Notes: a model not told the origin generated them from the sequence alone. A DNA stretch of 9,195 nucleotides from an uncultured bacterium (GCA_903828035.1 CAIKKV010000019.1:1-9195); one strand, 5' to 3'. Counted from the first letter of the stretch, positions 1 to 7,613 are shown. Program-made: numbers and translations.

Positions 1-1
1 C

Positions 2-40
2 ATGAAGTACAAGCACTTCCTGCTTCCCGTGAAAGGGTAG
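2..40 (+). CDS. Possible C-terminal end of an upstream gene (partial)
   Basis: The second frame is open from the window edge to a TAG at 38-40 and reads KYKHFLLPVKG at its end, a plausible basic C-terminus. Only a dozen codons are visible, so no family can be assigned. If real, the gene lies 17 bp upstream of the hydrolase and probably shares its transcript. The frame of the hydrolase is also open to the window edge, so this could instead be non-coding. Confidence 0.3.
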   Translation: MKYKHFLLPVKG

Positions 41-57
41 CGCCCCCCCCGACATCC

Positions 58-858
58 ATGCACCTCCACACGCGTGAAAACCTGCCGGCCCCGTTTCCCG
101 GAGGGGTCGCCCGCTGGACCTATGCCAGCGGCTTGGACGGATTCGAGGACCGGGCCCTGGTCTATCCCGGCCGCACGCCCACCTGGTTCGTCGTCATCCA
201 CGGCCACGGCTCCCATGAAGACCAGCTTTACACGCGCCCCGACATCGCGCGCGCCTGGCTCCCGCCCCTGCGCGCCTCCGGAGCCGGCATCCTGACACCC
301 AATCTTCGCGACAACGCATGGATGTCCCCCGCGGCCGTGCGCGATCTGCACGACCTGCTCAACGCGGTTCGGGACACCTATGGCGCGAGGCGGTTTCTCT
401 TCTTCAGCGGCAGCATGGGCGGCTCCAGCAACCTGTTCTACGCCCTGCAGCACCCGGAGGACGTGGCCGCCCTGGCGGCGCTTGGCGCGGCGCCGGACCC
501 GGCCGCGTATGCCCGCTGGTGCGGGGCTTTCGAGGAGGGCTCCACCCAGCGCCAGATCGGCCACGCCATCGAAACCGCCTACGGCGGCCCGCCCGGAACG
601 CACATGTCCCCTTATCAGGAACGCGACGCGGCGGCCCGCGCCTCTCGCCTGACGATGCCGGTGTTCTTCAGCCACGGGGAAAAGGACGCCCTGATGCCGG
701 TCGAAGGCGCGCGGCGCCTGGCCGCAACCCTGCGGCATCACCCGGCCGCCCGATACCTGGAAGTCGAAGGGGGCGGCCACGACTCGCCCCTGTTCCGTCC
801 GGAAGCCCTGACCTGGATCCTGAACCTATCCCGGCAGGATGATCGGCAACGCCTCTGA
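58..858 (+). CDS. Alpha/beta hydrolase (serine hydrolase, S9/dienelactone-hydrolase-like)
   Basis: This 266-residue protein is a predicted cytoplasmic serine hydrolase with no signal peptide or membrane segment. An oxyanion-hole type HGHG lies at residues 48-51 after a hydrophobic strand (WFVVIHGHG). The nucleophile elbow GSMGG is at 118-122, giving Ser119. The acid is probably Asp210 in HGEKDALMPV, and the base His241 in GGGHDSP. These three residues are in the order and spacing of the alpha/beta hydrolase fold, and the length fits a single-domain enzyme. The substrate cannot be read from sequence; esterase, acyl-peptidase or carbohydrate-ester activity are all possible. The start is uncertain: no Shine-Dalgarno is visible before ATG 58, a run of eight C's precedes it, and the frame stays open upstream to the window edge. 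The next gene begins 131 bp downstream with its own promoter. Confidence 0.82.
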   Translation: MHLHTRENLPAPFPGGVARWTYASGLDGFEDRALVYPGRTPTWFVVIHGHGSHEDQLYTRPDIARAWLPPLRASGAGILTPNLRDNAWMSPAAVRDLHDLLNAVRDTYGARRFLFFSGSMGGSSNLFYALQHPEDVAALAALGAAPDPAAYARWCGAFEEGSTQRQIGHAIETAYGGPPGTHMSPYQERDAAARASRLTMPVFFSHGEKDALMPVEGARRLAATLRHHPAARYLEVEGGGHDSPLFRPEALTWILNLSRQDDRQRL

Positions 859-865
859 AACGGAG

Positions 866-902
866 TAATCCGAATCGAATCCGGTCGGATCCGGTCGGAT
901 TA
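866..902. repeat. Tandem 10-bp repeat inside a 7-bp inverted repeat
   Basis: The decamer ccggtcggat occurs twice in direct succession (881-890, 891-900). Enclosing it, taatccg (866-872) and cggatta (896-902) form a perfect 7-bp inverted repeat. The centre contains the 8-bp palindrome cggatccg (886-893), and a further aatccg copy lies at 878-883. The cluster sits 7 bp after the hydrolase stop and just before the oad promoter. It could be a terminator-like hairpin (though no clear T-run follows) or a multi-site operator. Function is not established. Confidence 0.6.
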
Positions 903-907
903 TTCGC

Positions 908-937
908 TTGCGTTAAGCTTTGTATGTCGACTATAGT
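908..937 (+). promoter_or_regulatory. Candidate sigma70-type promoter for oadGAB
   Basis: A TTGCGT -35 box (908-913) and a TATAGT -10 box (932-937) are separated by 18 bp in an AT-rich stretch that contrasts with the surrounding GC-rich DNA. Transcription would start near 944, giving a leader of about 45 nt before oadG. The remainder of the gap (859-989) holds the repeat cluster and no gene. The assignment rests on box similarity and position only. Confidence 0.5.
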
Positions 938-989
938 ATAGGCTCGAATTTTTTATATTTTCAACGGTCGGGAATGTAAAGGAAGTGAC

Positions 990-1211
990 ATGAAATTGGT
1001 CGGCGATGGATTTGTTCTTTTTGTGTTGGGCCAGACGGTGGTCTTTCTTTTCATCTTTCTGATGGTTGGCTTCATCAACCTCACCGCCGCCATTCTCCGC
1101 CGGTTTGAAAGCGGGACTGAAGGCGCAGCCGAAACGGTCGCCGAGGATGGCGAGGCCGCCGAAGTCGCCGCCGCGGTTGCCGCCGTCCAGCAATCCCGCG
1201 CCAACTTTTAA
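990..1211 (+). CDS. oadG: Sodium-pumping oxaloacetate decarboxylase, gamma subunit
   Basis: This 73-residue protein is the small membrane anchor of the Na+-translocating decarboxylase, tethering the biotin-bearing alpha subunit to beta. Residues about 8-35 form one transmembrane helix (FVLFVLGQTVVFLFIFLMVG), matching the OadG_gamma family pattern of a glycine-containing helix with a VVFLF core. A charged stretch, RRFES, follows, then an acidic Ala/Glu-rich linker. The C-terminal AAAVAAVQQSR resembles the short Ala-rich motif that ends many gamma subunits. The length is typical for the family. The start at ATG 990 is supported by AAAGGAAG at 978-985, 4 nt upstream. It is the first gene of the operon, with oadA 38 bp downstream. 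Small single-helix proteins are hard to prove alone, but gene order and motif together make this secure. Confidence 0.88.
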   Translation: MKLVGDGFVLFVLGQTVVFLFIFLMVGFINLTAAILRRFESGTEGAAETVAEDGEAAEVAAAVAAVQQSRANF

Positions 1212-1249
1212 TCGCCCCTTCACCGCCTTCCCTTTCAGGAGACTCCCCG

Positions 1250-3112
1250 ATGAAACGCATCCGCTTTATGGACACCACGTTCCGCGACGGTTTCCAGTCC
1301 GTCTTTGGAGCCCGCGTCAAAACAGCCGACTTCCTCCCCGCCCTGGCCGCCGCGGCCGAAGCCGGCATCGACAACTTCGAAATCGGCGGCGGAGCCCGTT
1401 TCCAAAGCCTCTACTTCTACACCCAGGACGACGCGTTCGAGATGCACCGCGAGTGCCGCAAGATCGTCGGCCCCGCGGTCAACCTGCAGACGCTTTCCCG
1501 GGGCGTCAACGTGGTGGGCCTGGAATCCTACAACCGCGAAATCATCAATCTCCACGCCCAGCTCTTCGCCAAATCGGGCATCTCGACGATCCGCAACTTC
1601 GACGCGCTGAACGATGTGCGCAACCTCGCCCCGTCCGGCCAGGCCATCAAGGACGCGGGCATCAACCACCAGATCAGCATCTCGATGATGGCCCTGCCCC
1701 CGGGCATGAAGGAAACGTATGCGCACAGCGCGACGTTCTACGCAGACACGCTGAAGCAGATCCTGGAGGCGAACGTGCCGTTCGACAGCGTCTGTTTCAA
1801 GGATGCGTCGGGCACCACCCCGCCGTCCATAGTCGGCGAAACGATCCGCCTCTGCCGGGCCATGCTGGATAACGCCTTCCCGAACCGCCACATCGACATC
1901 GTCTTCCACACCCACTGCTCCGTCGGCATCGCGGAGCTCTGCCACATGGAGGCCATCCGGAACGGGGCCGATCAGATCGACCTGGCCATGTCGCCCCTCA
2001 GCGGCGGCTCCTGCCACACCGATATCCTCACCGCCTGGCACATGTTCAAGGGGACCGAGTTCGTCCTGGTCAACAACCGCGACGAAGCCCTCGACTACGA
2101 GAAGATTCTCAAGGCCGAGGAAACGCTGAAAGAGAGCCTCGCCCATTATTTCGTTCCGCCCGAGGCCAAGTCCACCGAGCCCCTCGTGGCGCTCAGCCCC
2201 ATGCCCGGCGGCGCCCTGACGGCGAACACCCAGATGATGCGCGACGCCCACTGCCTGGACCGCTACCCGGAAGTCATCAAGGCCATGCGCGAGGTCGTCG
2301 AGCGCGGCGGCTTCGGCACCTCCGTCACGCCCGTCAGCCAGTTCTATTTCCAGCAGGCGTTCGCGAACGTCATGCAGGGCCCCTGGAAGAAAATCACCGA
2401 CGGGTACGGCAAAATGGTGCTGGGCTATTTCGGCAAGACCCCCAGCCCGCCCGACAGCGAGATCGTCAAGCTCGCCGAGGCGCAGCTCAAGCTGGCCCCC
2501 ACCACGGAAGCGACTGTCGACATCAACGACCGAACCAAGCCGGGCAAGGCCGCCCTCGCGAAAAAGCTGGAAGAACAAGCCGTCCCCGTGACGGATGAGA
2601 ACATTTTCATTGTCGCCATGTGCGGCGACAAGGGCATTGATTTCCTCAAGGGCAAGAGGCCCCTGATGATCCGGTACAACGAACCCCACAAAGACACCCC
2701 CATGAAAACCGTCCCCGCCCCCACAGGACCCGCCTCCTACACGGTTACCGTGAACGGAAAACCCTTCCACGTGGTCGTCCAGGATGCCGGCGCCGCGCCG
2801 GTCGTCACTCCGGCCACGGCATCGCCGGCCGCGCCGGTCGCCCCGGTCGCCGCCGCCCCTGCTCCCGCCGCCCCTGCTCCCGCCACCGCTCCCGCGGGTG
2901 GAGCCGTGACCAAGTCGCCCATGCCCGGAACCGTCTTCAAGGTCCTGCTGAAGGTTGGCGATGCCGTCAAGTCGAAGCAGAATGTGGTGATCATCGAAGC
3001 CATGAAAATGGAAATTGAGATCAAGGCCGACCGGGACGGCGTCATTACCGCCATCTCCGTCGCCCCGGGGGCCACGGTGCAAACCGGACAACCCATGTTC
3101 ACCATCGGTTAA
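1250..3112 (+). CDS. oadA: Sodium-pumping oxaloacetate decarboxylase, alpha subunit (carboxyltransferase plus biotin carrier)
   Basis: This 620-residue cytoplasmic enzyme transfers the carboxyl group of oxaloacetate to biotin. Residues about 1-275 are the metal-dependent TIM-barrel carboxyltransferase. It has [10 protein letters not shown] (8-17), with metal ligand Asp13 and substrate residues Arg12 and Gln16; RNFDALND (115-122); KDASG with the expected carboxylated Lys184; and metal ligands His220 and His222 in FHTHCSVG. A conserved PYC/OADA region follows ([12 protein letters not shown], 317-327). An Ala/Pro linker (about 512-552) leads to the biotinyl domain (about 553-620), with biotin Lys586 in EAMKME. 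Length and order match classical OadA. AGGAGA at 1237-1242 supports the start. Oddities: the family's RDAHQS is RDGFQS here, and WGGATF is GGGARF. No biotin carboxylase domain is present, which argues against pyruvate carboxylase. A related keto-acid substrate is possible. Confidence 0.93.
   Translation: MKRIRFMDTTFRDGFQSVFGARVKTADFLPALAAAAEAGIDNFEIGGGARFQSLYFYTQDDAFEMHRECRKIVGPAVNLQTLSRGVNVVGLESYNREIINLHAQLFAKSGISTIRNFDALNDVRNLAPSGQAIKDAGINHQISISMMALPPGMKETYAHSATFYADTLKQILEANVPFDSVCFKDASGTTPPSIVGETIRLCRAMLDNAFPNRHIDIVFHTHCSVGIAELCHMEAIRNGADQIDLAMSPLSGGSCHTDILTAWHMFKGTEFVLVNNRDEALDYEKILKAEETLKESLAHYFVPPEAKSTEPLVALSPMPGGALTANTQMMRDAHCLDRYPEVIKAMREVVERGGFGTSVTPVSQFYFQQAFANVMQGPWKKITDGYGKMVLGYFGKTPSPPDSEIVKLAEAQLKLAPTTEATVDINDRTKPGKAALAKKLEEQAVPVTDENIFIVAMCGDKGIDFLKGKRPLMIRYNEPHKDTPMKTVPAPTGPASYTVTVNGKPFHVVVQDAGAAPVVTPATASPAAPVAPVAAAPAPAAPAPATAPAGGAVTKSPMPGTVFKVLLKVGDAVKSKQNVVIIEAMKMEIEIKADRDGVITAISVAPGATVQTGQPMFTIG
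2851..2880 (+). repeat. 15-bp perfect tandem duplication in the OadA linker
   Basis: The 15-mer cgccgcccctgctcc is repeated exactly (2851-2865, 2866-2880) and encodes the Ala/Pro-rich swinging-arm linker between the carboxyltransferase and biotinyl domains. In-frame GC-rich repeats of this kind can expand or contract by slippage without breaking the gene, so linker length probably varies among relatives. Confidence 0.8.
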
Positions 3113-3126
3113 GCAAGGGCCCCTTC

Positions 3127-4794
3127 ATGAAAAGCCTTTCCCTTCTCAAGGCCGCTGTGTTCGCCGCTTTTCTGGCCGCAGCCGCTCCGATGCTCCGGGC
3201 CCAGCAAGCGCCCCAGCGGGAACCCGCCCCGGCCGCGATTGCTCCCGAAGCGCCGGCGGTCAGCGTATACTCCGCGATACCCGATGGAGCCGACCTTCAG
3301 AAGGACGACGACGTCCTCGACATCCGGAAGGATGCGCAGGGGAACTTCGTTGTCACGTACAAGTGGGACAAGCCCGCGATCGTCTATGAATTATCGCTGG
3401 AGAAAGAGCAGATCGTCTATCCCCGCCGCTCCATGGCGATTCTCGAAATCAAGGAACGCAGCAAGGCCACCATCCGCGCCGGCGACAGCTACAAGATCCT
3501 GAATCTGTCCATCAAACAAGGCCAAGTCCTGACTCCCGGAACCGTTCTGTTCACCATGCAGAAGAAAATCCTGGCGCACGACTCCGTCCCCATGGCCATG
3601 AAGCAGGTGCGCCTTCCCTCCGACTGGGGCAAGCTCTTCCGCGACATGTGGGCCAGCACCGGAATCTACGACATCATCGCGAAGACGCAAACCGACTGGC
3701 GGCTGGGCTTTGGGCGTGTCGTCATGATCTCGGTTGGACTCCTCCTGCTCTTTCTGGCTGTCTTCAAGGGTTTCGAGCCGCTGCTGCTCATTCCCATCGG
3801 CTTCGGCGGCATCCTGGCCAACATTCCGCTGGCCGGGCTTTCCGGTCCCGACGGACTGCTTGGCATCGTCTACAGTTTCGGCATCGAAACGGGCGTCTTC
3901 CCGCTGCTGATCTTCCTGGGCATCGGGGCCATGACCGACTTCGGCCCCATGATCGCCAACCCGGCCACGTCCCTGCTCGCGGCGGCCGCCCAGCTCGGAA
4001 TCTTCGCCGCGCTGATCGGCGCGCTGGTGCTGAATGATTATTTCGGCATTCCCTTCACGCTGAAGGAAGCCGCCTCCATCGGGATCATCGGGGGCGCCGA
4101 CGGGCCGACCGCCATCTTCCTGACCACCAAGCTGGCGCCGAACCTGCTGGGCGCCATTGCCGTTTCGGCCTATTCCTACATGGCCCTGGTGCCGATCATC
4201 CAGCCGCCCATCATGCGGCTCCTGACCACCCGCAAGGAGCGCCTCGTCCGGATGGAGCAGATGCGGCCGGTCTCCAAGACCGAGAAGATGATCTTCCCGC
4301 TCGGCATCACGCTGCTCTGCGCCCTGCTGCTTCCGGATGCGGCCCCCCTGATCGGCATGATGATGTTCGGCAACTTCCTGCGCGAGTCCGGCGTTGTGGA
4401 GCGGCTGAGCGGAACGGCCCAGAACGCCCTGATCAACATCGTGACCATATTCCTCGGGATTACGGTCGGCTCCAAGCTTTCGGCCGACAAGTTCCTGAAC
4501 ACCCAGACCCTCGGCATCCTGGCGCTTGGGCTCTTCGCCTTCGCCATGAGCACGGCGGGCGGCGTCCTGCTGGGCAAGGTGATGTGCCGCCTGTCCGGCT
4601 GGAAAATCAACCCCCTCATCGGCGCCGCCGGCGTCTCAGCCGTGCCCATGTCGGCCCGCGTCTGCAACAAGGTCGGCAATGAAGAGGATCCGCACAACTT
4701 CCTGCTCATGCACGCCATGGGCCCGAACGTGGCCGGCGTCATCGGCAGCGCCGTGGCCGCCGGCGTGCTCCTCAACGCCCTGAAGAACCTTTAA
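3127..4794 (+). CDS. oadB: Sodium-pumping oxaloacetate decarboxylase, beta subunit, with N-terminal extension
   Basis: This is the integral membrane subunit that decarboxylates carboxybiotin and drives Na+ export. The core (about 190-555) matches OadB closely: [19 protein letters not shown] (216-234), [13 protein letters not shown] (267-279), [10 protein letters not shown] (322-331), [15 protein letters not shown] (349-363), [13 protein letters not shown] (495-507) and [16 protein letters not shown] (527-542). The residues matching Klebsiella OadB Asp203, Tyr229, Asn373, Gly377 and Ser382 are all present, at 325, 351, 495, 499 and 504, a constant offset of 122. Unusually, about 175 residues precede the core: a signal peptide (1-25, LRA then Gln-Gln), a Pro/Ala stretch, and a soluble domain (about 47-165). 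The long loop after the first core helix in the Klebsiella protein is nearly absent. A weak AAGGG (3115-3119) precedes ATG 3127, 14 bp after oadA. The core assignment is very secure; the role of the extension is unknown. Confidence 0.93.
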   Translation: MKSLSLLKAAVFAAFLAAAAPMLRAQQAPQREPAPAAIAPEAPAVSVYSAIPDGADLQKDDDVLDIRKDAQGNFVVTYKWDKPAIVYELSLEKEQIVYPRRSMAILEIKERSKATIRAGDSYKILNLSIKQGQVLTPGTVLFTMQKKILAHDSVPMAMKQVRLPSDWGKLFRDMWASTGIYDIIAKTQTDWRLGFGRVVMISVGLLLLFLAVFKGFEPLLLIPIGFGGILANIPLAGLSGPDGLLGIVYSFGIETGVFPLLIFLGIGAMTDFGPMIANPATSLLAAAAQLGIFAALIGALVLNDYFGIPFTLKEAASIGIIGGADGPTAIFLTTKLAPNLLGAIAVSAYSYMALVPIIQPPIMRLLTTRKERLVRMEQMRPVSKTEKMIFPLGITLLCALLLPDAAPLIGMMMFGNFLRESGVVERLSGTAQNALINIVTIFLGITVGSKLSADKFLNTQTLGILALGLFAFAMSTAGGVLLGKVMCRLSGWKINPLIGAAGVSAVPMSARVCNKVGNEEDPHNFLLMHAMGPNVAGVIGSAVAAGVLLNALKNL

Positions 4795-4812
4795 TCGCCG
4801 GCCCGGCTTAAA
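4790..4812. terminator. Palindrome spanning the two convergent stop codons (possible bidirectional terminator)
   Basis: Arms tttaa (4790-4794) and ttaaa (4808-4812) flank gccg and cggc (4797-4800, 4804-4807) around a 3-nt loop, with two unpaired bases on the left. The oadB stop (4792-4794) and the aminotransferase stop (complement of 4808-4810) lie inside the arms, and only 13 bp separate the genes. The stem is short and lacks a long T-run, so terminator activity is only inferred. Confidence 0.4.
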
Positions 4813-6100
4813 TCAGCTCATCGGCATGTTCCGCAACCTTGCGGAACATCCGGGCGTAGTACTCGATATCCGCGGGCCGGTCCTTCTTGAACCACGGAAT
4901 GGAATAGCAGATATCCCCGGCGCTTTCGGCCACGGGTAACGAACCGGGCCCCTGCCGCACATCGCGCTGCCCGAACGAGACCATCGTGGGCTTGCCCATA
5001 TGGAACAGGTCGGCCTTGTGCAGCACGGGATGCAGGTGCAGCGGGGCATTGGCGCCGGGGTTGATCGTACAGCCTTCCGCCGTGACGGCCTCGCAGAACT
5101 TCTGGCAGGACAGCCCGCCAAGCTCTTCCGCCCGATACAGTCCCTTGGACGCATACCAGCCGCCCATGGTGCTGCCGCTGGAGGCGGACGGCCGGTGCGC
5201 GAGCACGCCGGGCACGCCTTCCAGCAGATCCCAGAACCGGTTCATGGCGCGCTGGATCTCCGCGATGCGGGCGGGGTAATGCTTCAATTGAACGCGCCCC
5301 ATGGCGGAGCAGGTCTGGTTGATCCGGTGCTTGGCCCCGAAGATGGGCAGCCCGGCGAAGGGCGACACCGAGGGATCCGAAAGGGTTTTTGATTTCCCGC
5401 CCCAGGCCGTTGAGGCGCCCGTGCGCTCATAGTGACCGAACGCCGCGCAACGCTCCCACAGCGACTTGTTGCGGGTGGCGATCAGCCCCCCCTCGCCGAT
5501 GGCAAAGCTCTTGCCGGCCATCAGGCTCATGACGGAGATATCGCCGATCGTGCCCGTCATTTGCCCCCTGTAAAGCCCGCCCTGGGCGTGGGAGACGTCT
5601 TCAATGACCTTCACGCCATGCCGGCGGGCGATGGCCATGATGGGATCCATGTCGGCCGGATGGGCGCAGTAGTGCACGACCACGATGGCCTTGGTGCGCG
5701 GGCCAATCCGATGTTCGATATCGTTCGGGTCCAGGCAAAGGGTCTGGGGGTCAATGTCGCAGAAATTGATGGAGGCCCCCAGGCTCAAGGCGGGCAAGGC
5801 GCTGGCCCAATAGGTGATGCTGGGGCAGATGATTTCGTCACCGGCGCCCACCCCGCAGGCCCACATCGCGGCCAGGAGGCCCGCCGTGCCGTTACAGACG
5901 GCGAGGGTATGCGGCATATCCAGCCACTTCCCCATTTCCTCTTCGAACTTGAAGGTCACGTCCAGGCTGCTCATCGCCCCGCGCCGCAAGACCTCAAGGA
6001 CGGCATCCTCGTCCTCCCGGGTCACAATCGGCCACGTAAACAGATCACCCATTTCACGGTTGTCGGCCTTGGGCCCACCCTTGATCGCCAATACGCTCAT
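4808..6100 (-). CDS. DegT/DnrJ/EryC1/StrS family PLP-dependent aminotransferase
   Basis: This 430-residue protein is a cytoplasmic fold-type I aminotransferase of the group that usually aminates keto-sugars for polysaccharides, glycans or antibiotics. Visible motifs are NGTAG (70-74, cofactor phosphate region), ICPSITYWASALPALSLGA (91-109, a family signature), IEDVSHAQGG (166-175, with Asp168 for the pyridine nitrogen), and SLMAGKSFAIGEGG (192-205) with the cofactor Lys197. The C-terminal half carries HPVLHKADLF (357-366), in the substrate-facing part. Length is slightly above the usual 370-400. The start is fixed by AGGAGT (complement of 6109-6114), 8 nt before ATG. It is divergent from the MOP-family membrane gene, suggesting a shared pathway, but no sugar nucleotide enzyme or glycosyltransferase is in view, so the substrate is open. 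The family is secure; an amino donor of glutamate or glutamine is general family knowledge. Confidence 0.9.
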   Translation of the reverse strand: MSVLAIKGGPKADNREMGDLFTWPIVTREDEDAVLEVLRRGAMSSLDVTFKFEEEMGKWLDMPHTLAVCNGTAGLLAAMWACGVGAGDEIICPSITYWASALPALSLGASINFCDIDPQTLCLDPNDIEHRIGPRTKAIVVVHYCAHPADMDPIMAIARRHGVKVIEDVSHAQGGLYRGQMTGTIGDISVMSLMAGKSFAIGEGGLIATRNKSLWERCAAFGHYERTGASTAWGGKSKTLSDPSVSPFAGLPIFGAKHRINQTCSAMGRVQLKHYPARIAEIQRAMNRFWDLLEGVPGVLAHRPSASSGSTMGGWYASKGLYRAEELGGLSCQKFCEAVTAEGCTINPGANAPLHLHPVLHKADLFHMGKPTMVSFGQRDVRQGPGSLPVAESAGDICYSIPWFKKDRPADIEYYARMFRKVAEHADELI

Positions 6101-6131
6101 TGTAGAGGACTCCTGTTAATCACGTGTAAAC

Positions 6132-6160
6132 AATGTATGGGTTTATGTTAGCCCTGACAA
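6132..6160 (-). promoter_or_regulatory. Candidate promoter for the aminotransferase gene
   Basis: On the minus strand TTGTCA (complement of 6155-6160, one mismatch to the -35 consensus) and TACATT (complement of 6132-6137) are 17 bp apart. Transcription would begin near 6125, within or beside a CACGTG palindrome at 6121-6126, leaving a leader of about 25 nt with a good ribosome site. Confidence 0.55.
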
Positions 6161-6182
6161 GCAAGAAAGACAGAAACTTGCT
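6160..6182. promoter_or_regulatory. Inverted repeat between divergent promoters (candidate operator)
   Basis: The half-sites agcaag (6160-6165) and cttgct (6177-6182) are perfect inverted copies separated by 11 bp. They touch the outward-facing -35 candidates on both sides (6155-6160 minus, 6178-6183 plus). Such placement would let one dimeric regulator control both genes. A 6-bp dyad can occur by chance, and no regulator gene is visible nearby. Confidence 0.4.
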
Positions 6183-6206
6183 CGCAGTCGGGCGATATGG
6201 AATAAT
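6178..6206 (+). promoter_or_regulatory. Candidate promoter for the MOP-family gene
   Basis: TTGCTC (6178-6183) and AATAAT (6201-6206) are 17 bp apart. The expected transcription start falls at about 6212-6213, on the ATG itself, which would make the mRNA leaderless or nearly so. This agrees with the poor ribosome-binding sequence before this start codon. Confidence 0.35.
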
Positions 6207-6212
6207 CACCTG

Positions 6213-7532
6213 ATGAGTATTTCCCGGGATGCGACCCGCTATTACTTTCCGCTGGTCCTGCAATCGATCTCGCAAAGCCTCACCTACCCGCTGGTCGCGA
6301 CCATCACCACACGCGGCGAAGGCGGCGTGGCAAACCTGGCCGCCTTTGCCCAGGGACAAGCCGTTGTCTTTGTATTGGGGACAGTCGGCGCGGGGCTGTT
6401 GACCACCGGCATGGTGCATGCCCGAACGAGCGAAGGCCATCGCCGTTTTGCGGCCTTGAACCGGCGCATCATGCTTGTGGTCCTGCTGCTCCAGGCCCTG
6501 TGCGCGATCCCGGCCGTGGAGCACCTTCTCTTCACGGTCCTGCTGGGCCTCCCCCCGCCGCTCGACAAGCTGGCCGGCAGGCTCTTCCTTCTTTCCCTGC
6601 CCGCCCAGGCTTTCTTTTTCCTGCGCACGCCGGACCAGGTGGCGCTCTACAACGCCCACGCCACATTCCGCGCCAACGCCGCCACGGCCGGCCGCATGAT
6701 CCTGACGCTTCTGGCGTCCCCCCTCTTTATCCGGATGGGCTGGGTGGGCCCCTACTGGGCCATGGTCGCCTACACCATCCCCATCGCGCTCGAAACGATC
6801 ATCTCGAAAATCATGGCCAAGCCCTTTATCCGGGCGTTGCCCGCCTCCGGAAAAGCGCCGCCGTCAATCGGAGAACTCTTTTCGTTCTGCCTGCCGCTGT
6901 CCCTGGGCGGATTCTTTCTCTCCCTTTCCGGCTTCATGGTCGGCGCCTTCATCGCCCGGGCTTCCGATGCGACCCGCATGCTGGGCATCCACTATATCGC
7001 CATGGGGCTGATCAATCCCGTCTCCTTCGCGGCCTTGCGGCTGCAGGCCGTCGTGCTGGCCTTCCCGCCCATCGACCTCAAAACCACCCGCACCTTCGGC
7101 TTCGCCATGGGAGCGGGCGTCTGCCTCGCCCTGCTGCCCCAGCTGGTCCAGGTTCCGCCGCTCTACACCCTCTATTTCGGGAATGTGCAGAATCTGCCTT
7201 CGTCCGACATCCCCCTGGCCAGGTTCGCCGTCCTGGTCATGGTCCTGTTTCCTCTTTGCCAGGCCTTCCGGGGGCACGCCGAAGGGATGGCCGCCTGGGC
7301 CCGGCAGCCCCAGGCCATCCTGGCGGGACAAGCGGTCTACCTCAGCACGCTGGTCGTCTGCCTGTTCGGCTTTCTCACCCTTCGCCTGCCGGGCTACCTG
7401 ATGGGCGTTACCAGTCTCATCGCCGCCTCGCTGGCCACCACGGGCACGGTTCGCCTGGCGGTCAGCAGCAGCTTCCGCCAACCCGCCCGCCAGGCGGTCG
7501 AGGCGGAACCCTCCGAAACCAGCCCGCTCTGA
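6213..7532 (+). CDS. MOP/MATE-superfamily membrane protein, ANKH-like
   Basis: This 439-residue protein has about twelve hydrophobic segments and no signal peptide, consistent with an inner-membrane transporter of the MOP superfamily. Two halves look duplicated: residues 10-34 (YYFPLVLQSIS..., ending TTRG) and 224-250 (FCLPLSLGGFF..., ending ARA) occupy equivalent positions, as in MATE and ANKH proteins. Segments near 63-85 (TTGMVHARTSEGHRRF) and 335-366 (ending FRGHAEGMAAWARQP) resemble, from memory, the corresponding regions of the vertebrate pyrophosphate/ATP/citrate exporter ANKH, which has RAHLTGW in the latter. A polysaccharide flippase or multidrug exporter is the main alternative. The C-terminus (about 421-439) is a short soluble tail. 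Only a weak TGGAA (6198-6202) precedes the start. Divergence from a sugar-type aminotransferase hints at envelope glycan export, without proof. The substrate is unknown. Confidence 0.65.
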   Translation: MSISRDATRYYFPLVLQSISQSLTYPLVATITTRGEGGVANLAAFAQGQAVVFVLGTVGAGLLTTGMVHARTSEGHRRFAALNRRIMLVVLLLQALCAIPAVEHLLFTVLLGLPPPLDKLAGRLFLLSLPAQAFFFLRTPDQVALYNAHATFRANAATAGRMILTLLASPLFIRMGWVGPYWAMVAYTIPIALETIISKIMAKPFIRALPASGKAPPSIGELFSFCLPLSLGGFFLSLSGFMVGAFIARASDATRMLGIHYIAMGLINPVSFAALRLQAVVLAFPPIDLKTTRTFGFAMGAGVCLALLPQLVQVPPLYTLYFGNVQNLPSSDIPLARFAVLVMVLFPLCQAFRGHAEGMAAWARQPQAILAGQAVYLSTLVVCLFGFLTLRLPGYLMGVTSLIAASLATTGTVRLAVSSSFRQPARQAVEAEPSETSPL

Positions 7533-7585
7533 CTCCGGGAAACAGCTCCGGATCCCGCATCCTCCCCGGACGGGTCAGAAAAGGC

Positions 7586-7613
7586 TTGATTTTCGTCCGT
7601 TTCCAGTCATATT
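7586..7613 (+). promoter_or_regulatory. Candidate promoter for the TPR gene
   Basis: TTGATT (7586-7591) and CATATT (7608-7613) are 16 bp apart in the 106-bp gap after the MOP-family gene, giving a start near 7620 and a leader of about 19 nt containing the GGAGG site. Both boxes match consensus at four of six positions. No convincing terminator is visible between the two genes. Confidence 0.4.

Noticed and set aside
900..1223. Minus-strand frames covering oadG
   Set aside because: No motif or ribosome site; they include the AT-rich promoter region, while the plus strand encodes the recognisable gamma subunit.
1235..3091. A 618-codon open frame on the minus strand opposite oadA
   Set aside because: It is a by-product of GC-rich codon bias: the product is low-complexity Gly/Arg/Asp/His-rich, has no family motif, and the plus strand carries unmistakable OadA.
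6120..6659. A 179-codon open frame on the minus strand over the start of the MOP-family gene
   Set aside because: Its translation is Gln/Lys/Arg/Gly-rich without motifs, and the plus frame has a clear membrane-protein pattern.
6864..7481. A 205-codon minus-strand frame inside the MOP-family gene
   Set aside because: The composition is that of an antisense shadow (Gly, Gln, Asp and Glu rich), with no ribosome site.
7533..7575. A possible terminator after the MOP-family gene
   Set aside because: Only short imperfect pairings such as tccgg/ccgga are present, with no T-run.
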